NCBI GenBank assembly: GCA_022829145.1
Contig: CM040758.1
Coordinates: 22,810,575-22,874,574 of the forward strand
Direction: 5' to 3'
DNA: 64,000 bases
DNA from: Albula goreensis
Taxonomy: Eukaryota > Chordata > Actinopteri > Albuliformes > Albulidae
Positions 27,789-38,975 of the stretch are shown in pieces. A model generated the notes under the pieces. It saw only the letters and a list, made by a program, of their open reading frames with translations. It ran no database searches and was not told the origin of the DNA. The position numbers and the translations under genes are program-made. The stretch's first letter is position 1; each line of letters starts with the position of its first letter.

Positions 27789-30700
27789 TCATAGCTCTTG
27801 CTTGTCCTCGTACAGACACATGCAGGAGGCCCTCTGACTGTCCAGGTATGGCTTGCAGCCCAGGTGCATCACCGCATCAAACAGCAGGTTGACCGCGGTC
27901 TCGCATGCTGGGGACCAGCACAGGTAAACACATGTATACATGAATCAGTGTGGCACAGGTAGGATGTCAGCTGCAGGTAAGTATAACATCAGGTGTGTCA
28001 CTGTAACAGGTGGAGTATGTTATGACTCATCACCTTCAGTGTGATTGAAGAAATCTGTAATAGGGGTTTAGAGTCTTCAAGGTTCATTAGTTAGACATTT
28101 AAATAATAATCAGAATATGCAACCATTACTGTTGTCAATACTAGGTTAGCAAGCAAGTCACTGCAACTTAGCTAGGTCACTGCCATTTTTTCTCTCTGAA
28201 CTTGGAATACCCAACTTTATTTGTCAAGCAACAGTTGTTTTTTACTTGCAAATTAATTAAAGAGTTCCTTTCTGCACAAAATTGTGAGGATGTTGATCTT
28301 ACCTTGCACGCTATGGGACAATCCCAGTGTCCTTTGCACGTTCCTGCAGATGGTCTCCAAGCAGAACTGGAACTGCTCATCACAGTCATGCTTGTCACTC
28401 CCGCATGTATCATAGCAACGGTCGTGTTGGTTACAGCATTTAGTCATGGACGGAATGCCGATATCAAACTGTAAGTGAGAGGTAAAACTCTGAGAGAAGT
28501 GATCTGAGAGAAGAGCAGACGCATTGGAGGTTTGTTGATATGTACAGCTGGAGTAGTAAAAGCTATCTGTTACTACAAGTATAGCTAACCTACAGTATAA
28601 TTCTAGTTCATTTCTAAGGTTGTAATTTCTATTTTCCCAACAGCCTTTAGTAGGCCGCAGTGCTGGCCCAGGGTCACATTTGGGTTCTCTATCTCAGCTA
28701 TGCAAATGCAGTCAATACCTCTAAGCTTCAGGCAAATTTTTTGTGCACAGAATAGAATAATTATAAGGTCGAATCCACTTGCACACCTTTTAATTGTGTG
28801 TATATGTCTGTGTTCGTGACTTTTGTCTGTCTGTCTGTCACGCTAAGCTGATGACAACCGTACTAGTGTAATTTAATGAGAGATATTGATGATGAAAATA
28901 CTGTACTTGAAGTCCAAACATTGGAGATCCACACCCATTGGGTGGAGGTGGTTTGTAACCACGACGAGGCACTGGTTTATAACCTATAAGTGAGAAACAT
29001 AATTAGAGCTTCTATAGACCTTCCTCAGCATACAACATGCAATAATACAAAAAAGTGTTTCAATATCAGGACTAACAAATATACAATGTTTCCCAGGCTG
29101 AGCACTAACCTGAGACTGCTTTAAAAGCATACATTTGGTTAGGCAAATGAAAACACAGTGGTAAAGAGGAATGAAGCATCTGGCCAACAATCTGTGATTA
29201 ATGAGTGGGCTGCCTCGTTCATTACAGCAAACATGCTACTTGTACAAAGGCTGTTTCAAGTAATAAAACTATAATAAAGTGCACAGCCCACTACATTAAT
29301 AGCATCATAACAACAACACAGAACATTACAATCAGACCAACATCACAAATAACACCTCATTAATAACAATATAAGAACAACAGAGAAATCCCCTCATCAA
29401 AGCATTATAGCATCAAAGACCACTTTGTTATAAATAGCAAATATGTCATTACATTAATAACAGTTTAATACGTCTGACTTGTTAATAGCACTATAATAAC
29501 AATACAGACATAATAACAAAACAAAGGCAAATTAGAAGATAGCGACAGCATACAGGTCATTGATGCGGTCTCATCCGCCTCTGTAGATTATACGATTCTG
29601 TGCAGCCCTAATAAGAGCTATCGTCAGTGACATGAGATCTGAAACGGATATGTACAGCAAATATTCACAAAAATTCACAAAACAACAAAGCACCTCTGAC
29701 ATCTACTTCCAGTCACCATTGAAACAGTAAGGAAGAGTCTTTCTAATCTGAGACATCATGAACCGGACCCTGACTCTGGCACTGTTGATAATCTCATCAC
29801 TGATAGGATAGGATACGTTTGAAAGTAAATGATTTGCATGTCTTGCTCATGAGAAAGTGGACTGAGATAAAGCAGAATTTCCCTCCTGCTGATAAACATC
29901 CACGTGAGGACTGTCTCACTCACCGCAATTTCCCAACCATTACATCAACTGTTTGACAATTATGAGAAGCAAAGTACTGAAAAACACACCAACAAGATGT
30001 CCAACTTTAAATTGTCCGAAAAGTCATACATTGTCCTACACTGAAAAGTCCCATCTGCACACTGCTCATGTTAAATAGATGATTACATTGACAGCTGGAT
30101 AACACTTTGATATGAGAGCTGTGCGTGAGCTGGCTTGCCAGCTTGTGTGAAACCAGCAAAATTCAACTAAATGAATTGGCCAGTAATGTAACACTGACTG
30201 ATGAGCCAGCCACTAGTTTGGGACGTGGTTTCAGGGACGAAATACTAACATTATGAGTTACACTTTATTCGCGTTTATTGCTTTGCGCACATATATGCAT
30301 GTGCACTATTCGAATAATAGCTGTAGGAACAGTTGCACAATAATGACAGATTACATTTTAATAGAAATTTAACTTAGGCTCAGCCAAGTGGGATACTGTT
30401 CTTTTAGGTAGGCAACTATGACCCAGTCCTTAGTCTCCTCATCATCTTGACCTGCCCAAGGCCCCAGTTATGTCCCAAAAGGTCAGTGAATAAACGGAAG
30501 GAAAGAAAACACCCTGGTCTGGCCTGGTACAACAAAAAAATCCAACAATTGGTTTGCACCCATCTTAAAGTACGTCTAGAGACTACTTTCCTGCGCCAGT
30601 ATGCCTTTCAAATAACCGTATATATTATAATTGTCAAATAATACAATATTAGTCATTGCTTATGGAGATTCAGTGATGTGAAGGGGTGGCGTCAAAATCA

Positions 30701-31131
30701 TTTGGTAAATTGTCATTTAGCTGGTCAACTTCTCTTCCACAGCTGCAGCCCACGCACTTAGGTACCGGGGCTGTGACGTCACCACCAGACTCACAACCTG
30801 CTACGGCAACCACTGATAACGTCACCGAGACATCAGCTATCATAGTACACGGTACCAGAATGGGTCCACTACTGCAAAGCGATCACAATAATGTACATTT
30901 TGACCCCTTACCGTCGCTGCATTTGTAATGACATAATCCATCTTCCCCTCCAAATAAGTCAAGCGCTGCATTGAGATACGTATCTATCTTATGAATCCCA
31001 TTCCGGATAGTTTTTAGAGTCATTCGCCAGTCCGGGGTTTCTGGCTCACGGTCTTGATTGCATTCACACAAGCGGCTTACAAATCCAAATGAAAACAGTA
31101 CAACAAAAACGGAGAGGAAAAAGTAGTGCAT
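27789..31131 (-). CDS. pla2g12a: PLA2G12A, secreted group XIIA phospholipase A2 (complete)
   Basis: Four coding exons on minus: 30912-31131, 28907-28983, 28303-28468, 27789-27907. They have GT..AG boundaries, are in frame, and encode 193 residues (human about 189). The enzyme family hydrolyses the sn-2 ester of phospholipids with Ca2+; group XIIA is secreted and has a divergent Ca2+ loop. Visible features are a hydrophobic signal peptide at residues 1 to about 24 (MHYFFLSVFVVLFSFG..), the conserved TLKTIRNGIHKIDTYLNAAL block, a PNGCGSPMFG loop (89-97), the catalytic motif CCNQHDRCYDTC with His114-Asp115, and a C-terminal Cys-rich part (HLGCKPYLDSQRASC). The start at 31129-31131 is preferred over an in-frame ATG 30 bp upstream because it places the signal peptide at the N-terminus. 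PLA2G12B is unlikely because the catalytic His is present. Confidence 0.95.
28984..30911 (-). other. pla2g12a intron 1
   Basis: Intron of 1.9 kb. It holds a consensus TGACGTCA at 30774-30781, about 130 bp inside the intron from exon 1, and a second 'aacgtcacc' nearby. It is otherwise AT-rich, and no exon or element is recognised. Confidence 0.55.
30774..30781. promoter_or_regulatory. Consensus cAMP-response-element word in pla2g12a intron 1
   Basis: A full TGACGTCA palindrome close to the first exon. Function is inferred only from motif identity and position. Confidence 0.3.
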
Positions 31132-31649
31132 AGTCCACCCGATACGATTGCTGCCTATCAAAAAGCGTTGTCTTAGCCTTCTGATGAACTACAAGTGCAT
31201 AATTCGTATTTTGTCTAGAACTAGTCTATGTTACGTCAGTTCATTTGACTGTCTAGCTAAACAGTTGCTTTAGGATGTCAACACCATTGCGTTATCCCAG
31301 GTTTCTCGTTCCGGGTTGTATATGCACGTGACTGTAACTCAGACGTGATGACACCACAGTACACGTTCAGAATCGACGTGGTCGGAAGGTCGTCTCTGGT
31401 CCAAAGTACAGGGTTAGTGGGTCGTCTCATATCACTCATATATTACAGCCTCGATAATATTTGCATTGAATGGTTCTTTATTGAACTCGATGCGTAGTGT
31501 TCATCTCAACGCGCAACAAAGCTTTTTGTTGTATATGTGATAAGTTCCTAGTGCTACTTAAACAGTTTAAGCATGCGTTATCTAGTTAGTTACGTTTAGT
31601 AAAAGAGCAAATAAAGCAAACAAACGGAAGTGTCAAGCAACAAGGAAAA
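31132..31649. promoter_or_regulatory. pla2g12a upstream region, possible divergent promoter
   Basis: About 500 bp upstream of pla2g12a. It contains an E-box-like CACGTGAC (about 31325-31332) and an ETS-type CGGAAGTG at 31625-31632 oriented toward the plus strand. pla2g12a transcription would start between the ATG and about 31250. Whether a plus-strand transcript also starts here is unproven. Confidence 0.35.
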
Positions 31650-31748
31650 ATGGCAGCCATTGTAATACAGATTTCTTGGCCGATGGACAAACTGTTGAGA
31701 TGCTGTCGTGAATATAGGCTATTAGTGTATCCTGTCCTGAAACACTGA
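31650..31748 (+). CDS. Possible 32-residue ORF or first coding exon downstream of an ETS site (speculative)
   Basis: ATG at 31650 in a good context (A-rich before, G at +4), beginning MAAIVIQISWPMDK and ending TGA at 31748. It lies 18 bp after an ETS-type CGGAAGTG. The product is not recognised. Internal GT words could act as a donor, making this a first exon. It could equally be chance. Confidence 0.12.
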   Translation: MAAIVIQISWPMDKLLRCCREYRLLVYPVLKH

Positions 31749-32839
31749 GCTACCTCATCACTTCTCAAACTAAGCCCCTTCATCATCATGATAAACGTAG
31801 CCCCAGGAGTATGGAGGACTCATAAAAATGAATCAATGAATCAATCAATACAAGACAAATGACTGTATAAATAAATGGGAAAAAAATTAATAAAAGCGGA
31901 AATTTAGAGTAAGTGTCTAAAACCATTTGTTTGTTTCCATTTGTGTATTTTACCTTGTCTGGTAAAATGAATGGTAGTGTGTAGATCTCAACGCACCAAA
32001 GGATGGTCTATCAGACTACTCACGCGAGATAGCCCCCCTCTGTGTGTGTTAATGAAAGAGTCTATTGCTGATTTGATTGTATTTGTGTATGGTTCTGTTT
32101 GTTGATGACATCGCCAAGGTTGTCACCTATGGCAAGTAAATACCCCAAAACCTACAATGTTCATATTTACAGTAGCAAATTAACAAAACCAGAGTAGAGA
32201 GAGAAAACTCTGTGCTGATGTTTAATTTGAACTTCGCAACTTGTTCATGTTCATTCATGCAATGATGGATTGATTTGTGAATACTGGACAAAATCGTCTC
32301 AGGAACTCACATTAAATGTGATACACTTAATATTTTGTTTCTGTCAAGAGCAATTTAACAGGACAGAGATGCTCATAACAAAAGGTCCTGCCTCAGCGTT
32401 TTGTGGTTTGTGAAAACACAAGTTCACCACTTGTTTCATACAAGTACTCTTTCCTCCAGTTTGATATGTTTTTAAAGTAGAAGTGGGTCACCAACCCATG
32501 GATACGTTTCACACATTTTTATTCTATCAACATCAGTTCCACCTCTTACCACTAGATGTCACACTTGGCAAATCATTACACCTCCCCTCCGAAGAAATAA
32601 ACCACAGACAGAACCTTAAAGAAGTGAGAACCCGTAAAAACACGTAATGTCCACAGAATGAACTCCCATTACAAACTGGTAGCTGGTGTCCTGTTACAGT
32701 TAGCATCATTAACTCACAAAATTAAAAAAAAAAAAAAGACGACAAGAAAAGAAAACATCCATATATTGCTGCAATGTCAAGTTTTTTTCCAACTGCTGAA
32801 AATGATAGTGTCTATTAAGACAGTATATACTGTATTTGA
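31749..32839. other. Intergenic sequence, start of the gene desert
   Basis: AT-rich with a short A run (32727-32738). Nothing recognised. Confidence 0.5.
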
Positions 32840-33760
32840 ATGCACGTATCCACCTGAATGAATAATTTTAGGCATATGCCACATCACTTCTTGTCCATTT
32901 CAGCTAAAAAAATCCCTTTCTGGAATTTAATTTTTTCAATCCTGAAGTGGTCATCATGTATAACCCTCAGAATTTCATTCCCAGGGCTTGTGGCATGATT
33001 ATTTTGTCACTTTTAATCATGATTTCACTTATTTCTCTGTAGTTCCAGTACTGACTTTACAGTGTGGAAACATCTTTCCTATCCCTGAGCAAGTCTTGTT
33101 CTGCCACCCTGCTGAGTGTTATCAGAGTGCCATCTTTAAGTGTCTTCTGGCATATCCTGTCCATTTTATCTTCACCCACAGGGACGTGCTTTGTACTGAC
33201 ATGGACGTGGCCCTCCACCTCTCCCTCCAGCATGTCACATGGCTCTGAATCATTATCCCTGATGTTGAGGAATGGAGACTCAGCCGCTAGCATTTCTTCT
33301 CCCAGCTCGCTGATATCACTTAACTGGGAAGGTTGCAGTTTCAGCTGAAGCCTCAGTATCCTAGGCTTAGCGCTCCCGATGGGCTTCTTTAAGATGGACA
33401 GTAAATGTTTGTGATCTGTATCAACATTAGCCTCTTTGCTACATGTGATCTTGCATTATGTTATGTTATTTGGCTGACAGTTGATTGGGGTGGCCAGGGG
33501 CCCTAGTCAGGGGTCCAACAGCTGCACTAAGCTTGGCTAGACCAGACCTGAACCAGCAACCTTCTCTGTCCCCTTCACAAACCTTAGCCACTGAAATATT
33601 GGCATTTTGAGGTGGGTTATGGCTTTTGATGCAGGCTGTGCTGTTCTGCATTAGAACAGTGCCCAAGCCTGGTTTGGAGGCATCCACCACCAGATTGGCT
33701 GGTTGCTTGTGATCACAGCATCAGATTGAGGTCTTTGCCTTCTGTGTTCTTTTGATCTTT
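32840..33760 (-). mobile_element. Degraded Ty3/gypsy-type LTR retrotransposon pol fragment
   Basis: On the minus strand, broken reading frames match in order the C-terminal part of a gypsy polyprotein. An RNase H-type start with VDASKPGLG lies around 33665-33700. A TDHK motif with a following RLQ-rich linker lies at about 33300-33420. A spacer leading to the integrase zinc-binding region lies at about 32870-33060. Stops, a frameshift near 32960-32980 and an internal insertion (33455-33600) show it is dead. No LTRs, protease, gag or complete integrase were found. Assignment rests on residue patterns, not on a search. Confidence 0.75.
33455..33600. mobile_element. Short nested insertion with tRNA-like boxes inside the gypsy fragment
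   Basis: About 150 bp starting near 'ttatttggctgacag' and ending near 'ccttagccactgaaat', with 'gaaccagcaacctt' between. These phrases resemble widespread fish short repeats of tRNA-like origin. It interrupts the RNase H segment, so it arrived after the retrotransposon. Confidence 0.5.
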
Positions 33761-34084
33761 GCTCATTGACAGTTCTGTGGAAACTCCAACCTGATAACTG
33801 TTGACTTGTTGGCATATTGTGTGGTCAACAGTCTTTGACTTTTGTAGCTGCTTCAAAGTCAAAAGTAAGGGCTATTGCATTTTTAGTAGAGCAGCATCAG
33901 GCATAGGATAGTGCATAGTAGTAAATACACTATAAAAAATGGTGATTTTATAGTGTAAAAGTTCTACAATTTCTTAAATGGCATTGCAATTAGTATGAAT
34001 CACTCTTAAATATAGTTTAATTACAATGAAAATGTAGTTTTTTCAAGAGATTCAATTCCGTAGCTTTTTCTTTTTTTTTTTTTT

Positions 34085-34540
34085 GTCAGGGAAAAGACCC
34101 AAATTTAATTGGCTAAACCACTCCCTCCCTCTCCAGAGATACGCGAGCGTTCTTACGCAGAAGGCTGTCATGCTTCACTCAGGTCAGAGGCGACAGTCTC
34201 ACCTGTGGAGAGGAGTGACAGGCAGAATCTATTCATCCGTTATCTCTATGGCATGTTGTCAGGGAAGGCTCCAGTCAAGACGAAGCAGCTTCTGCAATAT
34301 GTCTATTGTTAAAAAAAAAAAAAATTGACCCGCCACCACATGTGCTGCAAGGCCTCACGGTAATCTCGCTGCAGTTATTTGTCTGCGCAGATGTGAGGGG
34401 CCTTACGATAATCAGCAGAGAAACAGTCATCTCTGCAAGCCGCTGCACTGCTGTCGCGTCACAATGTGTTCACGTCCCCAAGGGTCCGCTTGGCGAATGC
34501 AGATACAGAGCTCTGGGCCATATGACTGAGGGAGGTTAAT
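34085..34540. promoter_or_regulatory. Candidate conserved non-coding block
   Basis: High-complexity sequence of moderate GC with few repeats, split by an A tract at 34311-34324. It contains 'ttaattaatatat' near its end. It stands out from the flanking AT-rich DNA. Conservation is inferred, not measured. Confidence 0.25.
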
Positions 34541-37500
34541 TAATATATGTCACAGTAAATATGAAAGATTATATTAAGATTTATCACAGTATGCATTGAA
34601 TACATTCTTGAATATTGATGGCCACACAGCATTTTACAAGTCAGTTCTGACCAGAAGGTTTTTTTTTTAAATAAAGATCTCTTCACAATTAACTCAAGTA
34701 AATGTTTTGTGTTATTATTGAAATTGTTCATTTTCATTCAAGAAGAACTTTTGCTGCAGTGTCTGTCCATAGCCCATTTTGTCAATAGCTTGTCCTACAG
34801 TCTGCTCCGTCTCAAGTTAAATTACACGTTGTTGTATCATGAGTATGGATACATGTTTAGAAATGAAAAGAGGAATATTAATGAAAGTCCAGTCATGCAC
34901 TTTCATGACACAGGAAGTTACCATGTGTCTCTATCAAGCTCTTTAAATTAATCATCTTGTTAACTGCCACAATAAATTCCTCACTCTCTGCTTATGATCT
35001 GCTTAGGAATGTTAAAACTTAGTGTTTACAGGGAGCAGCTCTTTTGCTGGTATGTTATGTAATTTGATGGTTATTTTTTCATTGGCTGTTGGAAATCTGG
35101 GAATCCACTGCAGGGAAAAGCCACATTAAGGAAAGAAGGTTTCTCACACTACCCTATTTGACATTGTGGCAGTTTTCCTCATAGCTGTAGCCTTGTACTT
35201 ATTGCTGAATTTGACGCTTACAAGGATAACAAGATTGTGTTAAAAACAGATCACAGCATCAAAAACAGATACTTTACTGCTGGTCTAACTTGACTGCATT
35301 TTACCCTCCTAACCACCAGGGGACAGCTGGTTGTGGGTTACACCACTCCCATTTATACAGGTGGGAGCACTCAAGATCATAAATCTCCTACAGTACACAG
35401 GCCCATAAAATTAAGAATAAAGATCAAACAAAATGAAAGCAGTACCCAAAAGAATGGTAGAATATAGCGACACAGGGATACATCCCTTAAATACAACAAA
35501 ACAATCAAATGAAAGCTGAGGAATTAGGTACTTTGTCAGATTAAAATCAACATGCACCTAAAACACTGGAAATGAGGACCATGCACTATACATACTCATA
35601 TTGTTAATTAATCATTTGGCGAATCATTCATGCATTAAATTACTGATTTAAAGCACTCATCTAAGTGGGGCACCCCACAAACACACACACACACACACAC
35701 AAACATTATCAGTGCATTACAATATGACACACTGGAACCCCAGTATAAAATCAGTAATTACATAACATGATATCATACATGCCTGCTATACAGTACTACC
35801 ACAATTACTTCTGGATGAACATCAAAGTAAATTAACTGAGCAGCAAAAGAAGAACAACATATATTACACTTAAATGAAGGGGTTCAAATGAATAAATGAA
35901 ATTCCACAACAACATGACAGGAGGCATTGAAGAGACAGTAGAGAGGGAGATATGCAGTGTCTGTATGCCAGTATCCAGGGATTTATTTTTCACTTATTCA
36001 CTTGGCATCACAACTAGGTGGCATTGATTGACAGTAATTTGAGACTCAGAATAGACTGTAAATGAAAAAAATGAAGGTATATTGGACTTGGCAGTCTTTT
36101 CTCGAATGAATGCTTTAAGCAATTGTGAATTACCTTTTCCTCACAGAATGGATAAGATGTCATTCAATAAGCATGTTTACAATGAACAGATGACTTCCAT
36201 TTCAAATCATTACATTACAACCAAATTCTGTTTGTATAAATTCTCTATTTCTGTCTCCAGAATGGGAATGAATAAAAGTATGGCCTAATATTTGCCATTG
36301 TGTTTATATCAGAGCTTCAGGCAAGAAGGTTGCATAACACTTGAAGAGAAAGGATGCAAGTCATTGCCAGACCATCGTTAGCTGAATTTTTCCTTTAAAG
36401 AAAAATCAGGCATAGTACATTTTATTTTCAAACAATGGTATTTAAATATTTCTTCTTTTTTTTGGTCCATTAGAATTCTGTCAAAACTTTTTACTTATGT
36501 AGACCATTTTAAGTCACATATTGTCAAAACTTTTTAGTCAGTATGGATTCAGAGGATAACCCTTTTGGATAATCTGAACCTCCTGTATTTTCTTTTGTGC
36601 CTTGTATGCAAGACTGTAATTGCTTTACCGTGGGGAGGGCATACTGTATTTTGCAAACTGCTGATGCAAAGGCAGAATAAATAATTCATGCTCTAGCGTT
36701 TCGTTTGTCAACTTGTTGTGGGATTTTAATGGTTGCTTAAAGATGTATGGACTAACTGGACTGCCGGAGCACATGAAAAGGGGTGTGTCGTTGTGAGCAT
36801 ATTCTTGTGATGCAATGGCAGAATAATCTTACAGCTGACCTCTGAGACCTTCATTTTTGACTGAGAGCTGAAAACCTGGTACAATTATGTTCCCTTTCAG
36901 TATTACCGATTTGTTTAAACCCACTGTAAGGTTTTTAAAAGCCTCCAAAGAAAAACAGGTCAGCCAACTCCAGTGTTCTGCAAATCCAAACAACCAATTT
37001 TTGTAAAGATTTTCTGTGCTTTTTGTCTCAAAGTGGAATTAGGCGGTAGAGTAACATTGTTGCGTTAAGCAGATCTTCCTTGAACTGCACATAAAACCTA
37101 GGCCACCGCAAGAAAGGCCAGCACCTCTGCCTCACACAATACATCTTGCTCAAAGAATGTGAGGAGTACTTCTTTAAGTATATGAAATCGTGCATTCAGT
37201 TCCAGAAAATAAGTTTAAACCTTTGCCACTCATTTTTTTAAATTGCCTTTAGAATACTTGATAAATTGTTCAATGTTGAACTCTCGATGTCAAGTTTTTA
37301 TTTTGTTTCCAGTGTTTTGCTTTTTCAATTATCATCAAATTTATAAGCACCAATTCTGGGGAAGCAGTAATTATGATGATGAGATAATGAGTGGAAAACA
37401 ATGACATGGTAATTAATTTGGGATTACAAGATAAAGAGCATAAGGACACATCTAGAGATAATCATTGTCTCGAGATATTGTTTTAAACCAACCCATGAGC

Positions 37501-38861
37501 CTCTGTGGTTTTCTGGGAAGCGTAGTGCTGATTTGCAGACTTGATATTGAAAAATTGTGAGCTTCAGCTTGTCTGGGGTTTTAAAAAGACGTGTCATTAT
37601 TTCAATGAAGCCACAAGAACTATAGCAACCTTGTACTTTTTTTGAAGTGCTCAAATGCATGAAGTCTATGAAAAAGAAAGTGCAGAACATTAACTATCCC
37701 TCGTCTCTGTGTAAATATGTCCAGTCACTATACAAGAATTAGGCAATCTATGTATGTTCATAGAGATCAGTTTCATAGGTCACAGAGATCAGTTTATTCA
37801 GTATTTATCATTTTATTAACAATGTAAATTGTTATAATTTCAGTTTAGCTACACTGCTAATATCTTTTTTTTTTGTTTGTTTTGTACATGTATTAAAAAC
37901 GCTGTATTCTGCATTTCTTACATTGTAGCACCATTGTAGATGCATTGTAATAGCACAAATTCATTCTTTACATTATCATGTTTTCTGATAATAAACAGCA
38001 AGTTACTAGGTTGATATGAATTTCATCTAAGCTCAAACTAACCCATCGAGCTGCAGCAGAATGGTCCCATGAATCTGTACGGTAGGGTTTACAACTGAGG
38101 TGTATTTGGAGCATGCATTGTAGCATTCTAACTTGGCCGTATGTCAGAAAACAAAATTGAATCCCAGAAAAGCTCCCCATTTATGTTGGAAGACTGCTGT
38201 CAGGATTAGATTTCAGACCCTGGAAATGTCACCAAACCTGAGTAAAATCAAATATCTGAAATAATTTAACCTTGTTGTCCTGGGTCTTGGCTAGCCGCAG
38301 GGTTTCCTGCTTTCTTATGTTTCATAATTCCACAATCAGTTCAGGCCCAAGAAACTGAATGTGGTGGGTTTGAATCACTGCTTTATCTGATCAATTATGT
38401 ACTGAGAAACAATGATGACTAGCAATACCCCACAGCCGTCAGGGACCAGGACTCTGGACTACTGTTGAGACCATTTAGACATCAGTATATTTCCAGTATA
38501 TTACTCCTGTGTAACTGTCTAACACAAAACCTCTTTTATGTGACTATACACTGTTTTTGTTTTTATACTGTATTGAGTTGCAAGACTTACACTCCAACAT
38601 TTGACCAATTTTATAAAGGAAAAAAAAATAATCGATAGAAGATGTGAATAACGTTGTTGATCAATGACTGTTTCCTGTAAAATGAATGTGATTGAGATGA
38701 TTTGCAGGAGTGCTGTAAATATTACTGCCAGCTCTACCCATGTCTGACTTTCAGTGGACTGAGAGTTAGCACTTCACAGCTCCAGATTCCTTTTCCTTGG
38801 TCTTACTCAACTTCCTCTGAAGAGCTCATTGGCAACCTGTAGTGTACATATAGACCAGTCT

Positions 38862-38975
38862 CTCTTGGAATTTAGAATAGAAACATACTTCATTCCGAGA
38901 GACTGGAATTTAGAATATCAACACATTTCATTCCAAGAGATTGGAATTTAGAATATCCACACACTTCATTCCAAG
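38862..38975. repeat. 38-bp tandem repeat, about three copies
   Basis: Units begin at 38866, 38904 and 38942 with 'tggaatttagaata', followed by 'cacttcattcc.agaga'. The period is exactly 38 bp. It is intergenic. Confidence 0.85.
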
